Shown: positions 29,129 through 39,562 of the stretch, in pieces
Position numbering within the stretch: position 1 is the stretch's first letter
Layout of the letters: each line of letters begins with the position of its first letter
Assembly: GCA_021738725.1 (NCBI GenBank)
Contig: JAIPBE010000006.1
Location: 42,069-106,068, forward strand
DNA from: Saprospiraceae bacterium
GTDB lineage: Bacteria > Bacteroidota > Bacteroidia > Chitinophagales > Saprospiraceae
Direction of reading: 5' to 3'
DNA length: 64,000 nucleotides
The notes under the pieces: generated by a model
Told to the model about the DNA's origin: nothing
Databases searched by the model: none
Seen by the model: only the letters and a program-made list of their open reading frames with translations
Program-made: the position numbers and the translations under genes

Positions 29129-31158
29129 TGCGCGATATGAGTGAACTGAAAAAACTGATCCACCAGAAATGGGTCCGTCGTGCAGGATGGATCGCGGGCC
29201 TGCTATTGCTAGGCCTGATCCTGACGTATTTCACCTTTCGCAACACCCTCCTTCAAACGGCCATCCACAAGATCGAGACACGCTTCCATAGCCATTGGGG
29301 GGGCGAACTCTCGATACAAGACGCCCATTTTAATTCATGGCGTAGTGTAAACCTCCAGGGCATCGCTGTCACCACGCCTGAACAAGACACCCTTTTTACC
29401 CTGAGCGATCTTCGGGTGCAATTGAGAATTTGGCCCCTTTTTCTGGGCCGTGCACTACCGGCATCTGTCAGCTTGCACCATGGGGGAATTCAAATTGCTT
29501 ATTGCGATTCTCTGGAGAATAACTTCCGGTGGCTCCAAAGATCCGAGGTCTCCAAGGCGGATACCACCTCCTTTCAAACCACGACCGGTTTGAATAAGCG
29601 TTTTTCAGATCTGGTTGAACTGGCTTTCCAATGGTTGCCCGATCGATTGGAAATGCAAGATGTATCCCTTCGGCTGGATTATGTCGGAAATACCTATGCT
29701 TTCATCGCGGATACGGTCCAATTGGACAAGGGGAGTTTGCATACTGCCTTCACTGTTCTGAGCCCGCTATTAACGCAGAGGGGATCCCTGGATGGAATGG
29801 TGAACCGTAGCCAGAAAAGTTTTGATATTGTCCTGTCCGGCCTGGATGGACATTACTTGTCCTTACCAGGATTCTATGAAATGGGAGGACTGTGGACCGC
29901 GTTAAAAGATGCCCGGTTACGTTTGTCCGATCTGCAGACTCATGGGGACCAATTGACCTTCCAATTGTTCGGCCAGACGGATCAATTATATCTGGCACAT
30001 GCGCGTTTAGCGGATAGTCTGGTCACCTTGCCCCTCCTGGCCATGCAAGTGGCCTGGAAGATCGGATCACAAGAGATCGCTCTGGATACCCTGAGCTCTT
30101 TTACCGTGGATAAGGTCAGTGGCCATTTCGGGGGAATACTTCAATTGCATCCGTATCGAAAACTGGCTCTCCAGGTCAGGATCCCTCCCCTGCCATCCCA
30201 GGATTTCTTTACCTCCCTGCCTCCGGGGATGTTCGGCAATCTGGAAGGGATCCAAACATCAGGAACCTTAGATTATACCTTTGACCTGATGGTCCGGGAG
30301 GACAGTCTTGACCTGACTGTCCTCCATTCTCAACTGGTTGGGCAAGATTTCAAGATTCTGGAATACGGGAAGACTGATCTCCGAAAGATGAATGGCACCT
30401 TTCTGCACCAGGTCTATGAAGAAGGCCGACTGACGGAACAGTTTCTGGTCGGCCCGCAAAACCCGGATTGGGTGCCCCTGGAGGCTGTGGCGCCCCCATT
30501 GAAGGATGCCATCCTGACCTGTGAAGACCCCTCTTTTTTTTCGCATCGGGGCTTTCTGCTCGATGCTATTCGGGAGTCTATGATCCAGAATCTGAAGGAA
30601 AAGAGATTTGCCCGCGGTGGGAGTACGATCAGTATGCAGCTGGTGAAAAATGTCTTTCTATCCAGGAAGAAATTCCTGGCCCGTAAACTGGAGGAGATTC
30701 TCCTGGTCTGGTTGATAGAAGGGCAACGACTGACTTCTAAGGAACGGATGTTTGAGACCTATCTCAATCTAATCGAATGGGGGCCAGGCATCTACGGCAT
30801 CCGGCAGGCCGCCCAATTCTATTTTGCGAAAGCCCCGGCCGATCTGGAGCTGTCCGAGTGTCTCTTTCTGGCGAGTATCGTGCCGAAGCCCAAGAAGTAT
30901 CGTTGGTATTTTGAGGGGACGCAACTTCGACCCCAGTGGTCGGAATTCAACCGGTTTATCGCCAATAGGATGGTGTCCAGAGGGTTGATCCCCCCTGTAG
31001 ACTCACTAAGTTTCACTGGTGATGTTTTGCTCAAGGGACCCGCTTTGGCCACTCTTTCTGTACGCGATACCATCGATGTCGATTCTCTGGAGTTCCTCCC
31101 TTTGGATCTGATCCCAGATAAATGGATGGCACCTGTTGACACCCTTTCTGGAGATTGA
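29128..31158 (+). CDS. Membrane-anchored protein with C-terminal GT51 peptidoglycan glycosyltransferase domain and AsmA-like N-terminus
   Basis: GT51 motifs EDPSFFSHRGF, RGGSTISMQLVKN, ETYLNLIEWGPGIYGI; about 440-aa beta-rich N-terminal region; no transpeptidase domain. Confidence 0.85.
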   Translation: MRDMSELKKLIHQKWVRRAGWIAGLLLLGLILTYFTFRNTLLQTAIHKIETRFHSHWGGELSIQDAHFNSWRSVNLQGIAVTTPEQDTLFTLSDLRVQLRIWPLFLGRALPASVSLHHGGIQIAYCDSLENNFRWLQRSEVSKADTTSFQTTTGLNKRFSDLVELAFQWLPDRLEMQDVSLRLDYVGNTYAFIADTVQLDKGSLHTAFTVLSPLLTQRGSLDGMVNRSQKSFDIVLSGLDGHYLSLPGFYEMGGLWTALKDARLRLSDLQTHGDQLTFQLFGQTDQLYLAHARLADSLVTLPLLAMQVAWKIGSQEIALDTLSSFTVDKVSGHFGGILQLHPYRKLALQVRIPPLPSQDFFTSLPPGMFGNLEGIQTSGTLDYTFDLMVREDSLDLTVLHSQLVGQDFKILEYGKTDLRKMNGTFLHQVYEEGRLTEQFLVGPQNPDWVPLEAVAPPLKDAILTCEDPSFFSHRGFLLDAIRESMIQNLKEKRFARGGSTISMQLVKNVFLSRKKFLARKLEEILLVWLIEGQRLTSKERMFETYLNLIEWGPGIYGIRQAAQFYFAKAPADLELSECLFLASIVPKPKKYRWYFEGTQLRPQWSEFNRFIANRMVSRGLIPPVDSLSFTGDVLLKGPALATLSVRDTIDVDSLEFLPLDLIPDKWMAPVDTLSGD

Positions 31159-31179
31159 CCGGAACACCTATGGGTACCT

Positions 31180-31488
31180 CTATCAACCCCACTCAATGAC
31201 CAAACAAAAACCTTTGGTTTTCTTACCAAAAAATACCGTCGCGATTCTTCGTTATTTCTCAGGCCGGACGATCCGCCAGAGGGCGGATATCTGGCTCTAA
31301 GGATCACATAGCTATGGCTATTCTCCTTGCGCCACCGCCCCGACCCCGAGGACTCGGGGGGGCTAAGGCGGCACGCGGTCAAAATGCCTTGCCTGCTCGC
31401 CGAAGCCCTGGCGTAGGCGAGTCTCGCTCAGTCTTCTTTGGTCTTGGTCTATTTCGGAGGTTAATAGAAGTACCCTTATCTTTATCAG
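31180..31488 (+). repeat. Duplicated upstream module, copy 2
   Basis: See copy 1; adds hairpins ATCCGCC-AGAG-GGCGGAT and CTCGCC...GGCGAG. Confidence 0.85.
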
Positions 31489-32478
31489 ATGAAGCATTGC
31501 ATCACCGCTGTTGTATTCTTCCTGGCTTGCACGATGGCCACTGCCCAATTTGTCTCCTATACATATGTATCAGATCGGAAGTTCCAGGACCCGACTGACT
31601 TGATCGGATGGCAATTCCGGCCTTCTGAACTGGAGATACCGGACACCCGCAAAACCAGTTTCGGACCGGGCGAATACAGTTTTGGTGTCACTCAGAACAA
31701 CCTGTTCATCGAAGGGCCGGATATCGCTGGCGTATACAGTATCAACAATATCAATCCTGCAGAATATGGGTACACCCTCAATCTGATGAATGCCCGCAAC
31801 CCGACCTTGCAAGGCCACCTGAAGGTCATCCTCAACAAATATCGGCAAGCGGATGCGGTCATTTTCAAACGGTCACCTAACGAAAAGGAGATCATTTTCT
31901 GGCTGCCATTGCTCTCCCAAAAGGAATATGATACCATGGGGCAGTGGTACACCGATCGAAGGGAGTTGATGTTGATGAACACCGACTCGCTTTGGGGGGC
32001 GTCGATCATGCCCTTCCTCCTGATCGATTTGCAGTCCCAAAAGCAGCAGATCCTGGCTATCGATGACAGTACCTCGTTTCGATTTAGTCGGGAGATCGAA
32101 CACACCCTGAAGAAGAAGAAACTGAAAAAGAAGGAAATCGATCTCATCGATTCGTTGCAGTTGTCGATCGAGGACTTGCTGGCCGACAGTTCCCTTCTGG
32201 CTGAAACCGGAGCCCGCATCGAAACAGATATCGTAGACTACCTCTCTTTCAAAACGCGGATCCTGTTCGATGACGGGGGTACACAATGGGTCGAAAAGCG
32301 GCTGGAAATCAAAGACGTTGATGAAAAAGTCGACAAAAATGTGGCTGAAGGCGGTGAAAAATATTTGTGGGAGATCACGCTGAAAAATGGGGAGATCATC
32401 CATTTATTCCTGGATACCTGGCGGCATGTCAGCTCCATAGAATGGGGGCCCCATTTGTATCGAATGCGAGGATCCTGA
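31489..32478 (+). CDS. Hypothetical secreted protein
   Basis: Signal peptide MKHCITAVVFFLACTMATAQ; no family recognised. Confidence 0.75.
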   Translation: MKHCITAVVFFLACTMATAQFVSYTYVSDRKFQDPTDLIGWQFRPSELEIPDTRKTSFGPGEYSFGVTQNNLFIEGPDIAGVYSINNINPAEYGYTLNLMNARNPTLQGHLKVILNKYRQADAVIFKRSPNEKEIIFWLPLLSQKEYDTMGQWYTDRRELMLMNTDSLWGASIMPFLLIDLQSQKQQILAIDDSTSFRFSREIEHTLKKKKLKKKEIDLIDSLQLSIEDLLADSSLLAETGARIETDIVDYLSFKTRILFDDGGTQWVEKRLEIKDVDEKVDKNVAEGGEKYLWEITLKNGEIIHLFLDTWRHVSSIEWGPHLYRMRGS

Positions 32479-32673
32479 ACCTGGCTGGGTTTGTATAGAT
32501 TTTATTTAGAGTCATATCTTGTAATTCTTACTACCCGGATACCTGAATCCTGGGAGGAACATCAGCCGTTCAAACTCGCAGTATAGAAGTGACTCATCCT
32601 TCGTGCATCTTGTGAATTCCCTTCATTACCCGTACTTTACGTTCCTTTTACGCACCATAAGAGAGAGAAGACC

Positions 32674-33972
32674 ATGCGTTACGATCCGATCGATCCTCAA
32701 CTGTTTATTCAGAATCGCCGCCGCTTTACACGGGAGATGAAGCCTGAATCCATTGCTATCTTTCACTCAAATGATCAGATGCCGCGAAACGGTGATCAAT
32801 ATTTTGAGTATCGCCAGAATAGCAATCTCTTCTATCTATCCGGATTGGACCAGCCGGAGGCGATCGTCATCCTCTTCCCAGACTGTATCAAGGAAGCTTT
32901 TCGCGAAGTAGCCTTCATCAAACGCACCAATGAAAAGATCTCGATTTGGGAGGGATACAAATACACAAAGGAAGATGCACGTAAGGTGTCTGGCATTGAA
33001 AAGGTGTATTTCCTGGATGAGATGGAACCGGTCATGCATGAGCTGATTCTGTTGGCAAAACGGATCTATATCAACACCACTGAGAATGACCGTTTCCAAC
33101 CGGAAGTCGAGTCTCGTGATATGCGAATGGCTCGTGCTTTGATGGCGAAATATCCCGCACATAAATACCACCGTGCCCAACCGATCCTCAAGAAGCAGAT
33201 CATGATCAAGACCGATATTGAGATCGGGATCATGCGGCATTGCATGGATATCACCAACACCACTTTTCGCCGGGTGCTGAATTTTGTCAAACCCGGAGTC
33301 ATGGAATATGAGATCGAGGCCGAGATCGGACACGAATTCATCCGCAATCGCGCCTGGCATGGGTACCATCCGATTATCGGTTCAGGGAAGAACAATTGTG
33401 TGTTGCATTACAATGAGAACAACATGGTTTGCCAGGATGGCGAACTGCTTCTTCTGGATTTTGGTGCTGAATATGCCAACTATTCTGCCGACCTCACGCG
33501 GACCATTCCTGTCAATGGCACCTTTACGGAACGACAAAAAGCCGTCTATAATGCGGTCTTGCGGGTGATGAAGGAAGCCACCACCATGTTGGTGCCCGGG
33601 AATAACCTGACCGATTATCAAAAAGAAGTTGGCCTGTTGATGGAAAGTGAGTTGCTCGGACTCGGACTCATCAGCAAGGACGATATCAAAAAACAAGACC
33701 CGGATTGGCCCGCCTATAAAAAGTATTTCATGCATGGCACATCACACCATTTAGGTCTGGATGTCCATGACAGCAATCATCGATACGATCCCATCCAAGC
33801 TGGAATGGTATTTACGTGTGAGCCGGGTATTTATATCCCGGAAGAAGGCTTCGGCATTCGAATCGAAAACGACATCCTGGTCACCGATCACGAACCAGTC
33901 GACCTGATGGGTCACATTCCCGTTGAAGTAGAGGAGATCGAAGAACTGATGCACGCCCGAATTCTTCTATAA
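32674..33972 (+). CDS. pepP: Xaa-Pro aminopeptidase (M24B)
   Basis: LLLDFGAEYANYSADLTRTIPVNG, HGTSHHLGLDVHD, FTCEPGIYIPEEGFGIRIEND. Confidence 0.92.
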   Translation: MRYDPIDPQLFIQNRRRFTREMKPESIAIFHSNDQMPRNGDQYFEYRQNSNLFYLSGLDQPEAIVILFPDCIKEAFREVAFIKRTNEKISIWEGYKYTKEDARKVSGIEKVYFLDEMEPVMHELILLAKRIYINTTENDRFQPEVESRDMRMARALMAKYPAHKYHRAQPILKKQIMIKTDIEIGIMRHCMDITNTTFRRVLNFVKPGVMEYEIEAEIGHEFIRNRAWHGYHPIIGSGKNNCVLHYNENNMVCQDGELLLLDFGAEYANYSADLTRTIPVNGTFTERQKAVYNAVLRVMKEATTMLVPGNNLTDYQKEVGLLMESELLGLGLISKDDIKKQDPDWPAYKKYFMHGTSHHLGLDVHDSNHRYDPIQAGMVFTCEPGIYIPEEGFGIRIENDILVTDHEPVDLMGHIPVEVEEIEELMHARILL

Positions 33973-34149
33973 GGGAAATATCTCATGATACAATCAACCG
34001 GCTGTTGATGAGCTTTTTAAAGGGTCGACATGAAGTCGACTCTTTTATTATAAATACCTGTACAAATCCCCCACGAAAATATCGCGAGTGGGCATACAAC
34101 CTTCATGCATTGAAAACCTCACTTTATTCCCCATTGCTTAAATTGTCCT

Positions 34150-35766
34150 ATGAAATATATCATCCTCATTTGTGCTTTTTTCACGCAATTCTATTCAGAA
34201 GCACAACCCATCATCGCCAGTCCTGCAGATTATTCGGCCAAAGTGGCGAACCTGATGGCGGGTGACACATTAATCCTCAGTCCTGGCATATATACCAACC
34301 AATTGAAGATCTATGATCTGATCGGTACAGAACAGGCGCCCATTGTCATCATCGGAAATGTCAGCGCCACCGTGTTCACAGGGAATGCCTGTTGCAATAC
34401 GGTGAGCATTAAAAAGTCCGCTTTCGTCGAATTGCATAATCTCCTGATTGATGGTCAGAATATCCCCTATATCGATGCGATCAAGGCGGAGGGGACAACT
34501 GGCAATTGGGCGCATCATATCACCCTGGACAATATGCATATCATCGGCCATGGGGGTGATCAGCAGACCGTCGGGATCAGCACCAAATGTCCCGCCTGGG
34601 ACTGGGTCATCAAACACTGCTATATTGATGGAGCAGGAACAGGTATGTATCTGGGCAATTCCGATGGATCAGCCCCATTTGTCAATGGCTTGATCGAATA
34701 CAATCTGATCACAAATACCGTGGGGTATAATACCGAAATCAAACATCAGAATGTCGGGAGCCGCAATATTCCGGGTATGACCCTGAATGGAAAAACCATC
34801 ATTCGACACAACGTATGGACAAAAGTTGAAAATGCAAGTTCCGGAGCGAATGCCCGCCCTAATTTACTGGTCGGTCATTTCCCGGCCACGGGTGATGGCG
34901 CAAATGATGTTTACGAGATATATGGCAATCTATTTTGGCAAAATCCGGTGGAGTCTCTTTTTCAGGGTACCGGTAATATTGCTTTCTACGATAATATCTG
35001 CATCAATCAAAGTGGCGGAGGAGGGATCACTTTCCAAAATCACAACGGGTTTCCACCCCGGAATATTCACGTATTTCACAACACGATCATCAGTAACCAG
35101 AGCTGGGGTGTTCGCCTGTCGGACACCGATCCTGCATACCAGAAATATATCTATGGAAATGCGGTTTTCTCCGATCATTCGACACCCATTCGCATTGTTG
35201 GATCCGGTATCACAACCGCTAAACTTTTGGAGAATGTGGTGGAGCTGACAAGCAATGCCAATGCGTATATCCAACAATTATCTACAATGATCGAAACGAC
35301 AGATGTATTTCCGATAATGAATAGTCCATTGAAAGGGTCCATGATTCCCTCCGATCCATTTCTGATGTTCGCCGACCACGATCAGGATTTCAATGGCGTT
35401 ACACGGGACTGGTCATATCGGGGCGCCTATCATGGCGAGGGAAATAATCCGGGATGGCAGGTGGCTCTGGAAGAAAAACCTGTACTGGATCTGCCGGTTG
35501 CGACAGAAGACATTATCTCGGGTACTTCCTTTGTCCTTTCGCCCAATCCAGCCCGTCAATTCGTTCAAATTGAATGGTCAGATCACTCCATCCCCTCATC
35601 CCCTTTATCCGTCCTTCTGATCGATGGCCTGGGCAGGATCGTCGATGTACAAATGGTGCAAGCAAATCAAAACCGGATCAACCTGACTGATCTGCCCCCG
35701 GGTATGTATTGGGTCCAGATCAGGACAAAAGAGACCACCTTCCAATCTGCCTTGATCAAATTATAG
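34150..35766 (+). CDS. Secreted right-handed beta-helix protein with T9SS sorting domain
   Basis: Signal peptide; parallel beta-helix; C-terminal FVLSPNPARQFVQIEW...GMYWVQIRTKETTFQSALIKL. Confidence 0.85.
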   Translation: MKYIILICAFFTQFYSEAQPIIASPADYSAKVANLMAGDTLILSPGIYTNQLKIYDLIGTEQAPIVIIGNVSATVFTGNACCNTVSIKKSAFVELHNLLIDGQNIPYIDAIKAEGTTGNWAHHITLDNMHIIGHGGDQQTVGISTKCPAWDWVIKHCYIDGAGTGMYLGNSDGSAPFVNGLIEYNLITNTVGYNTEIKHQNVGSRNIPGMTLNGKTIIRHNVWTKVENASSGANARPNLLVGHFPATGDGANDVYEIYGNLFWQNPVESLFQGTGNIAFYDNICINQSGGGGITFQNHNGFPPRNIHVFHNTIISNQSWGVRLSDTDPAYQKYIYGNAVFSDHSTPIRIVGSGITTAKLLENVVELTSNANAYIQQLSTMIETTDVFPIMNSPLKGSMIPSDPFLMFADHDQDFNGVTRDWSYRGAYHGEGNNPGWQVALEEKPVLDLPVATEDIISGTSFVLSPNPARQFVQIEWSDHSIPSSPLSVLLIDGLGRIVDVQMVQANQNRINLTDLPPGMYWVQIRTKETTFQSALIKL

Positions 35767-35811
35767 CCTGCCGTTTAAGATACAATGGTGCCTTCATAGA
35801 AGTATCAAAGA

Positions 35812-37026
35812 TCAACCGATCAGCGTACTGGCAATATCCACCTTCCTTGCCTGCCAGGCCGGGAATAATGCGGCGATGATACCAAAGCCCAGGACAGCCA
35901 GGAATAACCATAATTCTTCCGGCAGGAACACCCAGGCATCAAAGGCATAATGCCATTCGTCTTCCAGAAAACGACCGGTCAACCACAGACCCAGATGTGC
36001 CATTCCCAGTCCGAGCAAGCCACCCGCAAAAGCCAGTAAGAACCCTTCCTGCATGATCAGTCGGAAGACCCCTCCCGGAGAACTCCCCATCATGCGAAGC
36101 AATGCCAGTTCATACCGCCGGGCTTGCAGGGAACTGTACAGACTGACAAAAATGCTCAGCCCTGATACTGCTAAAATGATCCAGGCGAGTATGCGCAACA
36201 GATCAGTACCTGCTCCCATAAGAGCATACAGCCGATTCATCTCCATGGCTGGAGATGCCGCCATCATGTCGGTATTTTCGTTGATATTTCTGGGCAAATT
36301 CAAGGTGAGGTGATTGCGCACCTTATACTGGATCAGCAAGGTGGTGATCTCCCGATGATCCTCTTCTGCTGTCACATCATGACCCTGGCCTTCATGCCCG
36401 TGATCATGCACCATCCATACACTTTCCAGGGGTGTCAGCAACAGCTGATCGGCAACGGAGCCATTGGGTTTCAAGATGCCTGTCACGTGAAAACCAGGAC
36501 GATCATCATGTGTCAGATCCTCGTTATCATCCAATCCGTGGACGCTTTGAAACGAATGTCCGATCGTCAGGCCTAGTGCCTTCGCCACCGATGCCCCGGC
36601 GACAATGTCCATAGGATCCTTCTGACCTCTTCCTTCCGCCAGCTGCAGGCCATACAGGCTGTAAAACGTCGTGTCCGTGCCGACAATCCGATACCCCTGA
36701 TAACTGTCACCCAGGGAAAGCGGGACAGCTCTGCGGATCAACGGGTGGCCTGGCCGGAGAAAGGGCTTGGCAGCCTGAAGCGAAATATTCCCTGTCGGTG
36801 CATCCAGATGATACATGCCGGAAAGGATCAGTTGAAGCGGGCTCCCCTTCGCACCGATCACCAGATCGATGTCGGCCAGATTTCGATCGAGACGCTCGGT
36901 GATCATCCTGTCGAAGAGAAAAACACCTGCGATCAAACCGGTACTCAAGGCCAGGAGTACCAGGTTGAGCACAAGTTGAGCTGGCTTGTGGACCAGATGT
37001 TTCCAACTTAGCCAGAGACTATACAT
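35812..37026 (-). CDS. FtsX/LolE-type ABC transporter permease
   Basis: N-terminal TM, MacB-like periplasmic region, three C-terminal TMs. Confidence 0.9.
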   Translation of the reverse strand: MYSLWLSWKHLVHKPAQLVLNLVLLALSTGLIAGVFLFDRMITERLDRNLADIDLVIGAKGSPLQLILSGMYHLDAPTGNISLQAAKPFLRPGHPLIRRAVPLSLGDSYQGYRIVGTDTTFYSLYGLQLAEGRGQKDPMDIVAGASVAKALGLTIGHSFQSVHGLDDNEDLTHDDRPGFHVTGILKPNGSVADQLLLTPLESVWMVHDHGHEGQGHDVTAEEDHREITTLLIQYKVRNHLTLNLPRNINENTDMMAASPAMEMNRLYALMGAGTDLLRILAWIILAVSGLSIFVSLYSSLQARRYELALLRMMGSSPGGVFRLIMQEGFLLAFAGGLLGLGMAHLGLWLTGRFLEDEWHYAFDAWVFLPEELWLFLAVLGFGIIAALFPAWQARKVDIASTLIG

Positions 37027-37657
37027 AGTGGTCCAGGTTCATGGAATGGGGAATCCGATCCTTGATCCGTTGATCATGCGTGACAATGATCAGCGCAGAA
37101 TGGCTTTCGGATGCATGAGCCTCCAGCATCCCGCACACCTCCAGACAATGCCTGTCATCCAAAGCGCTGGTAGGTTCATCCGCCAACAGAATATCGGGAC
37201 GATTGATCAATGCACGAGCCAGTGAAATTCGCTGTTGCTCACCTTGACTGCAATACCGGGGGAATGCCCGGATCCGGTGGGTCAGGCCCAATCTGCCCAA
37301 TAGATCGCGGACGAGGGAAAGATTTACTTTTTGTCCGGCCAGCCGTTGAGCAAGCGCAATATTCTCTTCGACATTCAACGCCTGAAGAAAATGTGGTGTC
37401 TGGAACACCAGTCCGATATGTTTTCCTCTGAACTGATCCTGCTGCTTTCTGGGCACATCCTGAAGTTTCGTCCCATGGATACTGACCGTACCCGAAAGGG
37501 GCTGTCTGAGTCCTGAAAGCAATTGGAGAAGGGTGGTTTTGCCTGTTCCTGATTCGCCGATGATCAGGAGCTGATCGCCAGCATCACATTGAATGTCAGG
37601 GAAGGTCATCACGGATCCACCCGAATATTGATAGGTCAATCCTCTAGCTTGGATCAT
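37019..37657 (-). CDS. LolD/MacB-type ABC transporter ATP-binding protein
   Basis: GESGTGKTTLLQLLSG, CSQGEQQRISLARAL, ILLADEPTSALD. Confidence 0.93.
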   Translation of the reverse strand: MIQARGLTYQYSGGSVMTFPDIQCDAGDQLLIIGESGTGKTTLLQLLSGLRQPLSGTVSIHGTKLQDVPRKQQDQFRGKHIGLVFQTPHFLQALNVEENIALAQRLAGQKVNLSLVRDLLGRLGLTHRIRAFPRYCSQGEQQRISLARALINRPDILLADEPTSALDDRHCLEVCGMLEAHASESHSALIIVTHDQRIKDRIPHSMNLDHYV

Positions 37658-37661
37658 GGAG

Positions 37662-37669
37662 CAAAGATA
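37662..37669 (-). promoter_or_regulatory. -7 box TATCTTTG four bases before the ATG of the 37657 gene
   Basis: Reverse strand TATCTTTGCTCCATG. Confidence 0.5.
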
Positions 37670-37698
37670 AGTGTCCCAAAGGGCAATGGCATTACGGA

Positions 37699-39432
37699 TC
37701 AGATCTCCCGAAAGCGTTCCTCACTTTCATCTTCCTCGGGTGCCCGGCCAGATTTCCTGTTCAATTCACCCAGGATCCAGGTTGCACAAGCATCAAAGTT
37801 GGTAAAACAGAATTGGTGTCCGATCAGTCCGGGAACCAGATTGATCCCATTTAACATGTTCTTCGGCTGGCCTTGCAGTCCTGTGAATGCCACTTTGATA
37901 CCCCGATCCAACAGGCCTTGAGCAGCTTCCTCCAGAGCATATAATCCGGATTGATCCACATAAGGAACTCGATCCATTCGGATCACGACATACCGAACAT
38001 CGGGTAGAGCTTCCACCATTTGCTTGAACCGGCTGGCAAAACCAAAAAAAAGGGGACCATCCAGGTGCTTGATATAGACATGCTGGCCGTATTTTTCCAG
38101 GAAGTTTTTTTCATCGGTCCATGTTCGCTCTCTGGCAAAGTCCTGAAGGGGGGATGAATAGGCTTTATTCTCGATGACATCAGAGATGTTTTTCATAAAC
38201 AGGACGGTAGCCAATACCATTCCAACGGCTACGGCCACTAAAAGGTCGACAAAGACTGTCAGCAGCAACACAATGATCAAGACGATGGCATCCGCTTTGG
38301 GGATCTTTCGCAAATGCCGCATCCCTTTATAGTCAATGATGCCAATGCCCACCGTGATCAGGATACCCGCCAGGACGGCGTTGGGAACATGGCCCACCAC
38401 AGGTCCGAGACCCAGCAGGACAATGATCAGAAAAACGCCGGCAATAACCCCTGATATGCGCGTCCTCCCACCAGCACGAATATTGATCACCGTGCGCATC
38501 GTTGCACCGGCTCCTGGCAAACCTCCAATCAGGGCCGCACCCATATTGCCGATCCCCTGACCGATCAATTCTTTGTCACTGTCATGCCTGGTTTTTGTCA
38601 TATTATCGGCTACCACTGAGGTTAGAAGTGAATCAATACCGCCGAGAAAAGCCAGGGTCAGTGCATACTCGAATATATGCAGCCAATGATCCCAGTCAGC
38701 AAAGACTTCAAACAATCCCAATTGGAGCACTGGCAGACCCGTCGGAACGGGACCACCGGAATCCAACTGCAAAATGATGTCTGGTTTGAAGAACAGAAAT
38801 GTGACGAGTGTGAGGACGACGAGTGCAACCAGTGCAGAAGGAATCTTTTTTGTGACCCGAGGAAATACGTAAATGATGATGATGGTCGATACAGCAATCA
38901 TCACCGACCATACATTAAATGCCTCCGGAATTTCATGTAGAGCACGAAATGTTCCTAGCGGTCCACCGGAGGGTGCATGCACCCCTAAAAAAGGAAAGAG
39001 TTGGGTAATGATAATGATCAGACCGATCCCACTCATAAAACCGGACACCACCGAGTATGGAATAAACCGAATGAATTTCCCCAATTTGAAAACACCCAAC
39101 AAACTCTCCAACAATCCAGCGAGAAAAAAAGTGGCTAAAATAAAGGGGATACCGGTTTCCAAGCTTCCAGAATAGGCTATCCCTTCCGCAATCACAACAG
39201 CAGAGACAACCGTCATGGGCGCAGTGGGTCCACTGATCTGAGTGGGGGTTCCGCCAAAGACCGCCGCAATAACCCCGATGGCCATTGCACCGTACAGGCC
39301 AGCGATCGCTCCGAGTTCAGTTTGTTCACCGAAGGCCAGACAAAGCGGCAGGGCGACAATTCCAGCAGTCAATCCACCAAAAAGGTCACCTCGAAAATAT
39401 TTTAACGTCCATGATTGAAAGAAGTTCTTCAT
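37699..39432 (-). CDS. SulP-family anion transporter with STAS domain
   Basis: FGGLTAGIVALPLCLAFG, TQISGPTAPMTVV; C-terminal STAS region. Confidence 0.93.
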   Translation of the reverse strand: MKNFFQSWTLKYFRGDLFGGLTAGIVALPLCLAFGEQTELGAIAGLYGAMAIGVIAAVFGGTPTQISGPTAPMTVVSAVVIAEGIAYSGSLETGIPFILATFFLAGLLESLLGVFKLGKFIRFIPYSVVSGFMSGIGLIIIITQLFPFLGVHAPSGGPLGTFRALHEIPEAFNVWSVMIAVSTIIIIYVFPRVTKKIPSALVALVVLTLVTFLFFKPDIILQLDSGGPVPTGLPVLQLGLFEVFADWDHWLHIFEYALTLAFLGGIDSLLTSVVADNMTKTRHDSDKELIGQGIGNMGAALIGGLPGAGATMRTVINIRAGGRTRISGVIAGVFLIIVLLGLGPVVGHVPNAVLAGILITVGIGIIDYKGMRHLRKIPKADAIVLIIVLLLTVFVDLLVAVAVGMVLATVLFMKNISDVIENKAYSSPLQDFARERTWTDEKNFLEKYGQHVYIKHLDGPLFFGFASRFKQMVEALPDVRYVVIRMDRVPYVDQSGLYALEEAAQGLLDRGIKVAFTGLQGQPKNMLNGINLVPGLIGHQFCFTNFDACATWILGELNRKSGRAPEEDESEERFREI

Positions 39433-39562
39433 GTTTTTGGTTGCGTAGGTCGGATGTACTCACTAAGTACGCAAAAAACATGAAAAGCTGCTCACGCAAA
39501 GAAATATACGTGCATCAGGAGGATACAACCGCTTCTTTCAGTCCTGGATGAAATCCACCCTC

